A stretch of 64,000 nucleotides of DNA from Notamacropus eugenii (taxonomy: Eukaryota > Chordata > Mammalia > Diprotodontia > Macropodidae), in contig NC_092875.1 of NCBI RefSeq assembly GCF_028372415.1, positions 34,366,817 through 34,430,816 of the forward strand, given 5' to 3'. Below, one piece after another: positions 45,901 to 60,900 of the stretch. A program made the translations under genes and the position numbers. The notes under the pieces were generated by a model, which worked only from the letters and a program-made list of their open reading frames with translations, was not told where the DNA came from and made no database searches. How positions within the stretch are numbered: the stretch's first letter is position 1; the number at the start of each line of letters is the position of its first letter.

Positions 45901-48900
45901 CCATCAGACAAACCTTCAGAAGCTTACAGTATGGCAGGGAAGATGTTGAAGAAAGAAGCGAATATAGATGAGAAGTGTGGAGACAACTTGGAGCCGCCTT
46001 CCCGTCCAGGTTAAGGAGGCACCAGGCACCATGTTAGACAGTGACAAGGGGAAAGATCTGGATTTCACAGATGCATGGACTTCTGGATATGATACTCCCT
46101 CCACTGATGCAGATCACAATTCCTTTGTAACCCAAGGGCTGCCTACAGCACTAACAGGTTAAGGGACTTGCCCAGGGTCTCACAGACACAGTATGTTGGA
46201 GATGGGACTCAAGCCCAAGGCTTCCTGACTCCAAACCTCAATTCACTAGCACTACATGACCTGTCATTTATATTTCACAGTTATGATCACACAGAGGAAA
46301 GGGCTTGAATGGGCCTAGCATACAGTAGGCATTTAATCAATGCTCACTGAGAAGGGAGAAGAGAGAAAGAAAAAGAGAAGGGAGAGAGGAGGGAAAAGAG
46401 AGAAGAGAGAGAGAGAAGAGGGAGGAGATACACACACACAAGATTTATGCCCATGTGTGTACATATATATTTGTGTGTGCATGTATTTGACTCAAGCATA
46501 CCTCACCCCACCTTCTCCATCTGTTCTAAAGGGCAGATTACTCTCCACCCTCCTCCTCCTTCTCAGAACCAGCAAGAAGAGACAGGTTAGTGAAAGTGAA
46601 ATGTGATGTGCAGTCTAACAAACAAGAAAGCACAGCACCTACTGCATGCCAGGCCATGCCAAGATCACAAAACAGTTCCTGCCCTGCCCTCGGGGAGCTT
46701 ATGTTTTGCTCCTCCAAATAAGTCTGTTCAATAACCAGGAGATGTTACAGGAACCATGAGCTATTTCCTGAGACTCCGAGGCCCATTCTGGGGCCAGGGC
46801 TCCTCAGAAGCTGCCTTCATTCCCCTAGCCGATCTTTCTAGATCAGGGATGGGGAACCTGCAGCCTTGAGGCCACATGTTCTAGATCATTAACATCGGTA
46901 GGATGTTAATGTAACGCCCGGAAGTCAAAGACAAAAAAAAAAGAGATAACAAATTTGGCAAGATATTGACAGTGGCTCTCTTTCCACCTATCACCTGGGG
47001 AACATCTATTGACTACAGTAGGTGAACACAACAGAAGATGATAATGAAGAGGAGGAAACTGGAGAAATTTTGGAAGACCTGTATGAGCTGATGAAGAGCC
47101 ACACACGCAGGACCAGGAAAACACTATATAATGATGATAATGACTGGAATGAAAAAACTCTCCAGGGCAGGTGGCCTCCAATGAATGGAAGAGCCAGTCT
47201 CAGACTGGGGACATCATTGCCCACTGGGCTCAGGTACCTCTGTTTCTTTGTTAGAAAAAATGGTGAAGGGAGGCACATATTGCAAGATGACTGTGGAGTA
47301 AGAATAAAAGGCATAGATAAAAAGTTTTTAACTGAAAATAATTAAGTTTGATGAAAAATCATTTATTAAGCACATTCTAAGCACAAGGTACCATGTTGGG
47401 TAGTGAGAATACAAAACCAAAAATCAAACAGATCCAGCCCCAAACGGGGGCTTGTGTTCTACTGAAGAGAAAGAAAAGTTAGATAACATCCATGAGATGT
47501 CACTGCTTTTTAAAAATTGTATATTTTTAGATGTGTATTTAAAAATATGTATTAAAGTATACAAAATGTAATACACACATGTGCATATTGTACATGCATA
47601 GAAATATGTATATGGGCCTACACATACACATATATACCTATCTGCACACACATGCAATTTTCTGTAACTCCTAAAGAGAGTACCAAAGTGAATCCATGTC
47701 CCCCACACCATAATGTCCTATAAGTGGTTTCATGTTGGTCTCTGCAACGCTCCTCTTCAGCACTAGGAGCATGAAGCACATGAGTACCTACCGAAGGCAT
47801 TTGAGAACCATGTCCAAATCCACAAGGTAGGAGATGGTGTAGGGTTTGCCATTGTCCAAGGTCTCCAGCGTCTGAGAAAAGAAAACCCTGTTCAGCACAC
47901 AGTCTCTGCATGTGCACGTGTCTGGTGGCCACATGCCTGCTGGCTGTGACCAACTCCTAGTCTTAACACAGGCTTCTGCAGCAAGTGCCAGGTGGATGTG
48001 TTTGGATAGTGGGGAGGGAGGGCAGGAGAGGAGGAGCACATACGGCCAAGTAAGCCCGGTCCCTCTCGATCAGGTCTGCCAATCGGTTCAAGAGCCTTCC
48101 TCTGTGCGAGGCGTCCATCTTCCTCCATGGGGAGCCCAGGCGAAATGCATCTCTTGCGGCTTTTACGGCCTTGTCTACGTCAGCCTGGGAAACAAAGATC
48201 AGGCCCCTGCTCAGACTTTGCACAGGTCTTTTCTCTCATATGTTTATCCTGCTGGCCACTGAAGACCTGGGATAGGTAAGAGGACCCGGCAGCCCACGGC
48301 CTTAGGCCGGACATAAATACATGCTCATTGGCTGAACTCCCCCAGTCTTTGCCTGAAAGCCGAAACACTTTCAGTACTAAAGCATTTCAGATCCCTCCAT
48401 GTATAAATAAAACTAATATTTAGTGCTACAAACACTTCAGGTGTTAAGGATAGATTGTTTTCCCTCACTACTTCCCTTTCAAAATCATAGTAGGAATGAC
48501 CAGTCTAACCGGTATCTATTTTTAAACAATAAAAAAAAATGTTATCCATTCCCAGAGAAGGAACTGGTGATGTCTGAATACAGACTGAAGCATGCCTTTT
48601 TAATTTCAGAAAAAAATTATAATAAAAAACTCAGGACAAAGATATTTGGGACTTCCTGTCTTCGTTGCCCCCCCCCACCCCTACCCCTTCTCAGAAAAAG
48701 AAACTGGTAAGACAATACATTTCAAAAGGAGAACAGTTATCTTTCTAAAAGAGACTGAAATGTGCCCAGTCCCTCTCCCCCTCTGCCCCTGCAGGGAACA
48801 CAGAGTCAATAAAGCACATCCTGGCCTGGTTTAGAGATTCCACACTCGTTATCTGTTTAGGAGGAGGCTCTGTACCTTGTCCCCCTCTGCCACCTGGCAG

Positions 48901-51900
48901 ATCACATCTCCGGTGGATGGGTTGACGGTGGGAAAAGTCTTCTTACTGACAGCATCATGCCATTCATTGTTTATGAAAATCTGCCACAGAAAGAAAAGAA
49001 AAGAAACTCCCCATCAGTCAATCAACAAGTGCTTGGTTAAATATTCACCATGTGCCAGGCACTGAGCCTTTAAAGCTCCAGGACTTGCTATTAACAGGAG
49101 AGACCCTGAACAAATGCAGCACCTGGACAAGACCTGAATTGGCCTCAGTTTGACCACCCTAGAGGCCCAATCTGGGGAGAGAGATCTTCACTGCATTCAG
49201 CAAGTGTGCCAGGGAAGGGAGGCCCTCAGCAGTGTTACTGAAATGTCACAGGATGATATGCTGGAAACCATCGTTAGCTCAGTAGAAGGAAGATCATTTA
49301 TCCCCTACTCAAGAACTGCAGAATTTCAGAGTCTGAAGGGAAGATATCCTCCATATAGGCATGGGGACCTCCAAGGGGGCTGTGGATGGATTTAAGGGAC
49401 TCCATGAGCTTGGCAAGGAAAAATTGACACCTCTACCTCTATTTCAATATAACTGGTTTCCTTTCTTATCTTCTGCATTTTTAATGCCTTTAATAACATT
49501 ACTCTCAGAAAGGGTCCATAGGTTTCACCAGACTGCCAGGAGTCCAGGATACAAAAAGAGTCTAAGAATCTCTGAACTAGAGCAATAAGAACCAAAAAAA
49601 AATTCTTTCCATGACTTAGATGACAAGGGGTAGTGATCCAGCCTGTACCTGAAGCCTTCCTGTGGAAGAGTGGAGGAATGAGCTTATCAACAGCACCTAC
49701 TATGTGTCAGGTACTGCAAGAACAACCACCCTGGGAGGTGGGTTGTTATTACCTGCATTTTACAGATAAGGAAACTGAGGCAGACAGCAGCAAAGGGATG
49801 TATCCAGAGCCAGGAAGCATCTGGGGCCAGATGTAAACTTGGCTCTTTGGACTCTGAGTCCTGTGCACTATGTGCTGTCTAAACTCAATCCAAAGAACAG
49901 TCATTTTCATTATTAACCGTTATTAATAATGACAGTTCATCTAGCATTTTGCAAAGTACTACACATTTGAGCCTTACAACATCCCTGGACGGGAGATGCT
50001 GTTTTGGCTACGGTTGTGGGGCAGGAGGGGTTCTGTATGCCTCGAATCTTTCCCCACTCCAGCCCGTCCTCCTTCCAGTCACCAACAGGGAAGGAGGGAG
50101 AAAATCAGCACTTATTAAGTGCCTACTGTGTACTGGGCGCTATGCCAGGCACACTACAATACTATCCCATCTAATCCTCACAACAACCCTGAGAGGGAAA
50201 GGCTATTATCCCCATTTTACAACTGAGGCAACAGAGGCAGAGGTTCAAAGACTTGCCGAGGATCACAGAGCTAATGTCTGAGGTAAATCTGAACATGGGT
50301 CTTTGTGACTCCAGGCCCAGCACTCTATCCACTGCACTGCCCAGCTGTCTCTAGACACAGTAAGTACATCACCTCCCTAATTCAACAAACTCCAGAGACT
50401 CTAGGATCAAATATAAAATCCTCTGTCTGGCTTTTAAAGTCCTCCCTAACCTGGCCCCTTCTCACCTTTCCAGTATTCTTACATCTGACTCCCTTTGATT
50501 CAGTGACACAGGTCTCCTCTCCTGTCCTCAAACCCAATGCCCCATCTCCCACCCATGGCTCCCCCTGGCTGGCCCCAGGCCTGGCTTCCTGCCCTCCTTC
50601 CAGTCTCAGTTTCTATCCCACCTTCTTTAAGGAGGCTTTCCCCATTATTTTTTTTCCTTTAAATTATTAAGTTTTTATTGACATCCTGTTTTTCACATAC
50701 CCAGTCCTCCCCCACACACCTTTTCCCAGTCCTCCTTAACCTTATAACTTCCCTCTGAGGCTACCCCCAATTTCTCCTATCTCTGTGTCGCTGGGATGTA
50801 GCTGTTTGCATGCTGACTCCCCCATTAGACTGGGAGCTCCTTGAGGGCAGCACCTGGTTTTTACTTTTTATCCCCAGTGCCTAGCACAGTGACTGACACA
50901 CACAGTAGGAGCCTAATAAATGCTGCCTGATTGATGTCATTGGTATAAGGAGCCCCCAAATGAGGAAACTTCAGCTGAAAATAAATGTAGATGGCCACCA
51001 TCCCTGTCTTTGAGAGTTGTCTAGGTAGCTAGGAGGTTTAAGTAATTTGCTTGGGGCCACAGCCAGCATGTCTGAGGCAGGACTTGAATTCAGGTCTTAC
51101 CAACTATGGGTGGCTGGTTCTCTACATACCACACCATGCTGAGAGTATTATTATCCCCATTTTACAGATGAAGTAAGTGGGGCTTAGAACAGTTGCCCAG
51201 GTTCACACAGCTAAGTATGGGAGGAACTTGACTTCCAGTCCAAGACAGCTCTCTTTCCATACCTTCTCCACTTCTCTGTCTGTCTCTGTCTCTCTGTGCC
51301 TCTTTACAACATACTTGGGGGGGGGGGGGGGGGGTGCAGGTTTGGGCTGGACTGTGCTTGCTTGTGAGCCTGAGTCAGGGGTTGGCACCTAGGTAAAGTG
51401 CAAAGCCCAGGATCTGAGATAAGTTACTCACACAAGGAGAGCCGCACCCCCAGTCAGGTTCAGAGTTTCATGCTCTATCAGCATTATATCATATTTGTTC
51501 AGCATGCTCCATGGGCTACGATTTCTACAGCAGAGAATGAGAAAGTATATTTCACAACAGAAAAAGTCCTTGGGGGCTAAGAGCTCTCCAGTGACTATCT
51601 ACAGGGCTTTACTAAGGTCAGAGCAGCCAAAAAAAATAATCATTGTTGTTGAGTTGTTTTTTCCAGTCCTCTACACCTCCCCATGACCCCAACTGGGCTT
51701 TCCTTGGCAGAGATCCTGGAGCGCTTCGCCGTTTCCTTCTCCAGCTCATTTTACAGATGAAGAAACTGAAGCAAGCAGGTTAAGTGACTTGCCCAGGGTC
51801 ACACACAACTACTAAGTGTCTGAGGCCACATGTGAAGTCAGGAAGATGAGTCTTGCAGATTCCCAGGCCCTGTGCTACCTTGGGACCTGAAAGAAGCTAA

Positions 51901-54900
51901 TGCAATCTATGAATCCATTAAAAGAAGGCCAGAACTTAACAAAGTGCTTGGCACCTGCTCATACACGCACCACACCCCATCCCACCTAAGGAGAGCCCCT
52001 GGGCCAGCCATCTCTTCATCTCCCACTAGGCCAAAGACTTTATATTATGATACTGAATTTCAGCTTATTCGAGTTGGAGCAAAAGCTCAAACCTGCCTGG
52101 AACCTTGATTACCGACTCCTTCATCCACCGTTAGTGACCTCTCCCAGCGTGGTGCCCTCATCTCCAGGGCCCCCCCACTGCAGCGCTCCTGACATGCTGA
52201 CGATGAACCATGAACAACCTCTCGTTGATTTTGGACATCAAACCAGTTGAATCGTTCTGACTATATTATCATTTAATCTACAGTCTCTATGTTCATAAGA
52301 ATAGGAGATATTTGGGGAGCAAAGCAGCACACGGCAGGCTGGGCCTGGAGTCAAGAAGGCCCACTTTCTAACGCAGCCTCAGACACATACTAGTTGTGTG
52401 ACCCTGGGCAGGTCACGTAACCTCTGCCTCAGCTTCCTCACCTGCAAAAAGGGAATAAAGACGCACAGACCTGACCTCTGAGGGGCTGTTGTAAAGAGGA
52501 GGTAACACGTGTTTCGCAAACTTTAAAGTGCTACGTAGAAGCTATCATTATCATCATCAAAAGGTTTGCTAAATCCTTCCCTTCACCTGGTGAGCCGGAG
52601 CTGGGTATTAAATGAGGTACCACGAATGACTCTAGAGTAAATCTATAGATCACAGATCCAGGCCCGGAAGGGACCTTAGAGGTCACTGAGTCTGACCTGA
52701 GGCCACCCTGGCTCCTCTGACCAGCACTGACCTAGGGTCAGAATTTGCTGCCTTTGAGCCCTAGCCACATCGCTCCAGGCCTGAGAAAGCACTGCAAGGT
52801 GTTTAGCTCAGGACCACCCTCCTTTGACTCAGGAGTGAAGGTCACCAGGTAAGCCACAAGAGGCAGCCCTCAGATCTGAACCCATCCTTCGATCCCAAAT
52901 CCAGCCCTCTCCCAGGACCTCTGCCTCTCACCACAGCACTCCCATCCCCTGACTCATGTTCACAGTCAGCTTAGCCCAGCTCAGAGACACCCTGTGAAGA
53001 CTTGGAGCCACAAAGATGCTAAGTCATGGAGAGAGGGTGACCTGAATCTGTAGAGGGAAACCACCCACACCAATGAAATCCAAGCCTCTGGTTCCCACTC
53101 AAGGGTGAACTTTGCTGCAAAGAGCTAGAAAGAGGTCACCAAATAACATACACTTGCAGTCCTAAGCTTCGGGCACTTTAATCTTTTTAAACAAGTCCCA
53201 CCTAGTAAACACTTGAACCCTGCAGACAACAGGATCAGAACCTTCCCAGAGATTCCAACGTCCTCCCGAGGTCCAAAGGGCTTCAAGCCAAAGGCAGACT
53301 CCACCCCAAGGCCCAGATATAGGCTTTCCCATCTTCGGATCTCCACTCCACGTACCAGGACAGGGCAGAGAAAGCTGAATTCAAAAGTAAACGAGTCCTG
53401 TCAAAAGAGCTTTATTTTGCTGGCTGAAAGAAACTCATGGAAAGTTCTCCAGACTAGAATTCTGGGCTGCTTTTAAGTAAACGCGAGGTTGGGAGGATAC
53501 TGATCAGAGCCAAAGCAAAACATCACTGCTTGGAAACCAAGAGAATGAAATCTTAGGGAAAGACCCAAGTGAAGGCTGGCACTGTTTCACAACATTAAAA
53601 TGTGTTTCCAGGAAGCAGAATCACAGAGTTGGAAGAGAAGTCAGAAGGCATTTAGGTCAGACGTCAGTTACCTCTTAACATGGGGTTTGGTTTTTAAAAA
53701 AAATACACATTTTCTGATATCTCAACATCGTTGATTTCCTTTGTAATACTGTGATGCACTTGGTTTAATGCAATTAAAAGCCGGATTTTGAGAAAGTACA
53801 TCCACAGGTTTCACCAGACACTGCCCAAGGAGTCCATGGGGATGGTTAAGAATCCCCAGACTGGCCCCAAGCCTACCTCTCTCCTCCCCAACCTGCAAAG
53901 CACCCTAAAGCACAGGCCCTGGCATGCCCTGGGCTCCAGATACCCCCAGACTCTCTGCCTCAAAGAGGATCAAACAGAAAAATCACATGACTTTCCAAAC
54001 CCTTTACCTCTCCAGGCTTCAGGGACATTACTCTCCTTTACATAAACCACTAAGGGAATGGGGAAATTTTCCCAGAGATCAATCAGCAATTTGCCTCCAT
54101 TGTTTCCAGATTTGGCTTCTGAACAGAAGGCTGAAACAAGTTGGAGCTTCCCCACCCCCAGCCCCTGTCAGCCCAAGGGTGCTCCCCTAAAACTCTGGGA
54201 ATAAGATTATTTTCAAAGCGAGTAAAGATTCGGCTGTCCGGAAATTCATTAATAACCTGGATAGAGGGTGCCCTCCAAATAGGGGTACAGGGGCCAATAA
54301 GGGAAGCTATAGCCTTGAGTTGAAAGGGCCTATGCCCATCCCCTCAGTGTTCCTGAGGACTGGTGGCCCCCTCCTGCTCCTCTCTCCAATGGGTTTGGCG
54401 ACAATTCCACCAGTGAGTTTCTAAAATGCCGCAGACTTACCACACCTCCTTCAACACCATCCTACAATTTCTTGGCTACCTCATGCTCAGAAACCAGTTT
54501 TGTCTGGAAAGGAGCACAATTTCCTCAGTTAAGTCAGAAAGCATTTATAAAAGCACCTACTCCGTGCCAGGCATTGTGCTAAGTTCTGGGGATGCAAAAA
54601 CAGTCCCTGCTGTCTCAAGAGGCTCAGAGTTTCATGGAGGGAGGATAACAAACAAAAAAATTCTGTATAAACAAGTTGTAGATGGGATAAACTGGAGAAA
54701 AGCTCTGAGAGAAGGCCTAAACATGGAGGGCAACTTCTTGGAGAAGAAGGGATTTGAGCTAGGGATGAGGGAAGCCATCCCATCACCCCTTTACAAGGGG
54801 TCAGAATGTAAGGGGCAAGGAAATAGAGGCCCAAGCCGTGGTCTTATGAATATAATGGCATAAGGGAAGAGAAAGGAGAGCCAGGCTCAGTCAGAAACAC

Positions 54901-57900
54901 CCAATTAGTGCTCCAAGTGACTCCTGAGACTAGACCTTGCGCTGATGGGGAGTTTCCTCATCATCTTTCCTGTGCCACAAAATCAGGAGGGATAAAAAAA
55001 AAAGAAAAGAAAAGCAGGTCTAATTTTTTTTTGAAAGGAACAAATACAAACAGTTCAGATAATCATGGGAAACTTTGTACAGTGATTGCTGTCCAGGGAG
55101 AAAGAGATGAAGAAAGCCATGAGAGTGGGCTTTGCATTTGTGAAGGGCACCATAGGGCAGAAGCCATGGGTGCCCATGAGTCGCTTTATGATCGATATCT
55201 GGAGAAAGTGACCAACAATGCCAGCTGTCTGAAAATCAAACAGGCCACCCTGGGGGGGTAACAGATTTCCTTCTAGGCTAGAGCAGGGATTCCTCTTTGT
55301 ATGGGGGTTGAATGAGCCTCTCCCACATCTGAAACCCTCCAACTCTGAAGAGGTAAAAGAACACAAGTTACATAATAACTCATCCAGAAGCAATGATCAG
55401 TAGCAGGTCCAGATGGCTGCTGTTAGAACATGGTCTTCTTGTAAAGAGCTGGCAGACTCTGGGTAGGAATGTCCCAGAAACTGATGGAGGGTTGTCGAGG
55501 ATCACAAGAAATCAGATTTCAACCTGGAAGACCCTAGAGGCCAGAGGCCAAATTCTGCCCTTTATAGACAAGGGAAACCGAGGCCAAGAGACAAGAAGGG
55601 ACTGGCCCAAGGCCTCCCATGCAGTGAGTGGGAAGTTAACCGTTCATGTTTTCTGTGTTAAAGAGGTATAAGGAAGGGCTTCTCAGCCCCAGGGCGAATT
55701 TCTCAAACTCAGTTACAGAGTAGGTGGATCTGCTGGGGGAAAAGGACATTTCCTTGCCAAGAATTCTCTATACTAGTCAAATCATAGGTCCAAAAAAAAA
55801 AGTACAACTAAAATAAACAGCGAGGTGGCTCCACGAAGAGAATGCTGGCCCAGATCAGGAGGAGCTGAGTTTAAATCTAGCCTCAGACAGTTACTAACTA
55901 CGTGACCCTGAACAAGTCACTTAATTCCAACCGCCTAAAAAAAACAAAATTAAAAAAATAATCTGGCCAGAAAACACTCACCAGATGTATGAGCAAGTCA
56001 TTTCACCTCTGCCTGCCTCAGTTTCCTCATCTGTAAAATGGGGATAAAAACAGCACCTCCCTCGCAGGGTTGTTGTGAAGGTCAAACTCGCTTAGTGTAG
56101 TGCCTGGCACAAAGGAGATGCTTAATAAATGCTTACTCCTTTTCCCAGAAACCTGTTGAAATAACTTTGAATCATGCATTTATCAACCCTCCTGATATCC
56201 AAAAACAAACAAACACACAAAAAAACCCATAAACAAACCAAAACACTTTACAGAATACAAGAGGAGAACCCTGGCCTTTGACCTTTGACATCTAGTTTCA
56301 ATTCTTCCAGTTGGGGAAAGAATTATCTCAGGAAGGATTTAAATCTTACTGCCCCCTTAAGAGCAGGGCTCCAATCCCACCCAGCTGTGTGGCTTGGAAC
56401 AAATGACTGAACCTCAGTTTCTTCCTTTGTCAGATGGAGAGCTGCACCTGCCTCAGGAGGCTGCGGGAGAGGATTAAACACTCATCCATCCAGGGTTCTG
56501 CTACCTTCTTTTTCTCCTCCTCTTCCTCTTCCTCCCTCTAAGCCCAAACACAGAGCAAATTAGCCCTGCAGATCAACAACAGAGGGGAAAATGTTCCCTT
56601 TCACACACAGCGCTTTGGAGCAGATTTTATCTCCTGTTAGCACAGGCAACGACAATGGTGATTAAAATCAAAGTAGTTAAAACAGGCAGGTAGTTTTCTG
56701 AGCAAACTGATGGATTTCTGCTTTGCTCATTTTTTAATCGTTTCATTTGACAGGTGTTTCATAAGATCAGAGCTGGACAAGCTCCCCCATCCTGACCCAT
56801 TTTACAGAAAAGGAAGGTTTGGATTTAATGATACAATGTGCCCAGTGGTGCTCTGGGTTTGGGACAGGATTTGAAATCAGGTCTTTCAGACCCCAAGTCA
56901 GGGGCCATCTTGTAACATTTATTCGCACCTAAGTGTCAGGCACAGGCACTGCTCTAGGTGCCAACGGTCAAAACCTGCAGAATTTTGTGATGACACATTG
57001 TTTTACATTTTTCTATTTAAATTACACAACCTCTCTCTTTCTGTCTCTTTCTCTCTCATACTGACTTAAGAAAAGACCTGAATAAAATCTCCAGCTCTCT
57101 GAGATGTGTTAGAAAAAAAAACTATTTCTCCAACCTCCTAATTCAAGGAGGTATCTTATGCACCACCTCAGGCAGGGACCAGTCTCATTTCACATAACTC
57201 CTCTCACTTTACATGCGTATGACCAGGTCTATGTATTTAGGGTCTCCCACCTATTCATCTTTGTACAAGTAATACCTCACACCTCAAATGAACTCCCTCC
57301 TCACCCCCTTCTCTAGAATTATTTTTAGCATTCTTCAAAGCATAGGTCTCACTTCCTACAGGAAGTCTTTCCTAAATAACTCCTCTCTCCACTACTTTTG
57401 AGAGATCTGTAAAAGGATCTTTTTTCATTTTGCCTAGCTCTCCCTTCGTAGCCCTCGGATACCTACTGCTAGGGAGTCATCTCTTCTATCAAAGAAATTT
57501 TTTAAAAAAGAGGAAAAAAATTCAACAAAACTGATCCACAGATCAGAAAAAAAAAAATTGACATTCTAGGTAATGTCACACCTATCCCACCCCCACTTCC
57601 CCACCCAGCAAAGAATGGGGAAGGGGCACTTCCCTAAGGTCGATGGTTTTCCCTACTCAAATAACCTACATGCACATTTACAGGTTGTAAATAAATGTAG
57701 AATTCAAACCCGGAGGACTGAAACAAAAACTCCTTGAAGGCAGAAGCTGTGGTTTTTATCTCACCATCAGTTCTGAGCCTGGCACCCAGTAGGCATTTAA
57801 TAAATGTCATTTTTGTTTGGCCCAAGAGGGAGGAAGAACAAAGCAACAATGGGTGGGATATTTCAGTTAAATTTAATAAAATAATTTAAATAGCTTCTAG

Positions 57901-60900
57901 AGGCTGTGTATCCACTTCTCAGTTATGCTACAGACCGAAGGCATCAAACAACACAGCCCACAACACTCCTCAGAGCAAGTAAAATTTGGGAAGTATTTAA
58001 CAAATATGTAATTGGAAACATCTTAACAAAAGAAATAAAAATAAAATAAAACATAGATAACATGACATTTTAAAACTAAGTCAACATGGGTCTTTTATGG
58101 AAGAGTTCATTTCCCACCATCCCCCCCTCTTTCTATCTGAGCTCAACTGGACTGCTACAGAGGGAATTCTTCTCCAGATAGGGGCTTCCAACTAGAAACT
58201 CCTCAGATGAGGGATTATCTGGAAGTGGGTACCAAATTAAACCATCTAGGAAGGTTAGGAAAGCTGGTGATCTGTACACATGGAGGAAAGGGGGCCTAGA
58301 AGGGTAAAATCACAGGATCCTTGAAGTACCAGAAGGTCCAGGCCCCAGTTTGTTAATAGTTAAGCCCTAATTACAAGGAATGACTCAACTGTGTAAAACA
58401 TAAAAAACTAGGCTCTGTTCCTACCCTAACCTTAACTTCCAATAAAGGAAAGGAAAAAAAATGTGGACAAAGCAGTCGGGGACTGCGATGGATTTATTGC
58501 CTTTCTAATTTGTGGAGTTCAAAGAAAAGGGTTGGATTTGGAGTCGGAGTCCCTCTGTGACCCTTGGCAACTGGATGAAACTCTATGAGTTGGCATTTCT
58601 TTAGCTGTTAAAAAAAAAAAGAGGGAGGTGGAACCCACGACCTCTGATCTCCTATGCCACTAGTCAGTCTGCAATGCTATGTGTCTGCAAGCAGGAGAAA
58701 TCTGCAAGATCCTCAAACTCATCCAGACCTGCTGAAAGTAGAATGCTTTAAAAAAATATTAAGTCAGAACCCTTTAGATTTTTGTCCTCTGTATTCTCCA
58801 GAACGTAGCACAAGATCCAGAACACAGTAGGTGCTTCAGAAGTGCTTGTCAACTGACTGGTTGGAACACAGTAGGTGCTCCTGAACAGGGGCTGCTCTTG
58901 TGTAAGAGAAAACCACCAAGTGAAGCAAACTCTCCACCGAAGATCAGCACTTCTTTGAAATCTGTCATCTTAGCTGAAGAGGTGCCTTCCCCAGGGTCAC
59001 ACAGCCAGTGGGTCTCAGAAACAGGACTGAGGCCAGCTCTCTATCCTGGCCCAGAAGACAGTACACGAAGAAATATAAAAGCAGCCTGGATACAGTGGGA
59101 GAACAAGGGCTTTTTGGTTCCTGGTTTTTTGGCTGTTTGGTAATGTGCTGGAACAGAAGCAAACTTACGCCCTCTACATGTGCCTCTCCCCTCACTAACT
59201 CAACTGCCCAGATAAAAAGTAAATCGGGAGAGGGAAAAAAAAAGAGAGGGAACTTAGAGTTCAGCTATCAATCCTAACACTAAAGAAAGTTGAAGCTGGT
59301 TCAAGTTTTCTAAGAGAACAAAAGGTCAGGGTAGTCCATTGTTTCATAACAAAATTGAGAGAACTCACTAGCGTTTCCTCTTTGAAAACAAGACTGATTA
59401 TTTAAGAGGCCTTGAGCTGTTTAGTCACTGGAGGTGTTTTTTTAATGAAAAGAATCCTGTGGCTTGACTTCTCAATAGGTGGGGGAAGGCTGGGAAAGTG
59501 AGGGTTTGGAATTCAAAATTTTTTTAAATGAATGTTAAAAAACAAATAAGCAAATAATGTGTGGGGGGAAAAATCCACCCAAAATGTCAGTTGTGCTGTG
59601 GATAGAGAAGTGGGCTTGAAGGAAGGATGACCTGAGTTCCAAACTTGACTCTGATATTTCTCAGGTGTACAACCCTTGAACAAGTCACTTAACCTCTCTC
59701 AGACTATTTCCCCATCTGTAAAATAAGGAGGTCAGACTCTATGGATCGTTCTAGATCTAGGCCTAGGATCTAGGATCCTCTGAGCTGAATGACAGAGTGG
59801 AAAGAAGGCTGACTTTGGAGCTTGAGATGTTGTGTTCCTTGGCTGCGCGGCCTAGGGCATGTCATATGACTTCCTGGGCCTCAGTTCCTCATTAGTGAAA
59901 TGAAAAGGCATGGACGGGGTAGTCCCAGAAGTCCTTTCCTTCTCTGGACCTGTGAACTTTTTGGTAATTATGGATACCCCCAAACGGAAATGGGCTTCCT
60001 CTGGAGAGAACAGGGTATCCATCCTTGGATGTCAGGGATGTGAGAGAGGATATTGAACCAAAACGCACGTGGCTTCTTTCAACTTGGAAATTTGGTGATT
60101 CAGAGATCAATCAATCAATACTTACTAAGCCATCTACTATGTACCAGGCATGCACTAAAGCCCTGGGGATACAAAAGGAAGCAAAAAGACAGGCTCTTGC
60201 CCTCAGGGAGCTTATACTCAAATGGGGCAGACAACATGCACATCAATACAGACAAGCAAGCTATACACCAATAAACAGTAATTAGCAGAGGGAAGGCACT
60301 GGAATTAAGAGGGGCTAACAAAGGTCTCTGGTACAACATGGGATATTAGCTGGGACTTGGAGCAAGTCGGAGAGGTCAGTAGGTGGAGCAGAGGACAAAA
60401 TCTTCCATGTCAATACTGGCGTGTTGGGATGAGTGGTGACTCCCTGATCCTTTCCCCTTTCAGGTTCCTGGCCCTGATATCTTTTATAATCTGCTGGAAA
60501 CAGCCCCTGCTGAAGGGTGGGCTTTACCTAATGACAAGGCCTCTCCTTCATCCCCAAGCCCCAGTCTAAAGTCCAAAGAGGTTCTATTTCTCAAGGAGAT
60601 GGAAGACATTTGCCTGAGGAGGGGGTTGGCTCCACTGGCTGGAGTGTTTGATGAGAGAAGGGACAAGACCCAGGTAACTGAATCACAGACTTTTCCCACC
60701 AGAATAGGTTCTGCTGACCATTCTAGCCCAGTTCCCATCCCCCTCTCATTTAACTGATGAGGATACTGAGGAAGATGGCAGGTACTCAAGGAGGGAAGGC
60801 ATTCTACCCCTCCACCATCACCCCGGAGGTAAAAGGACAGGAGACTCACCCAGAGAGGGGAAAAGGGGAGAGGGGAAAGGGAAGGGAGAAGAAGTGCTGG

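Larger units (their letters stand above)
45693..47791 (-). other. ALDH2: ALDH2 intron 4
   Basis: 2.1 kb. Contains antisense MIR tail (46130-46235), purine/GAGA tract with CA/TG (46345-46490), antisense L2-like end (46630-46720), half hAT MITE (46846-46892), L1 fragment (47025-47345), antisense L2-like end (47355-47480) and AT-rich/TA-CA sequence to 47660. Confidence 0.85.
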
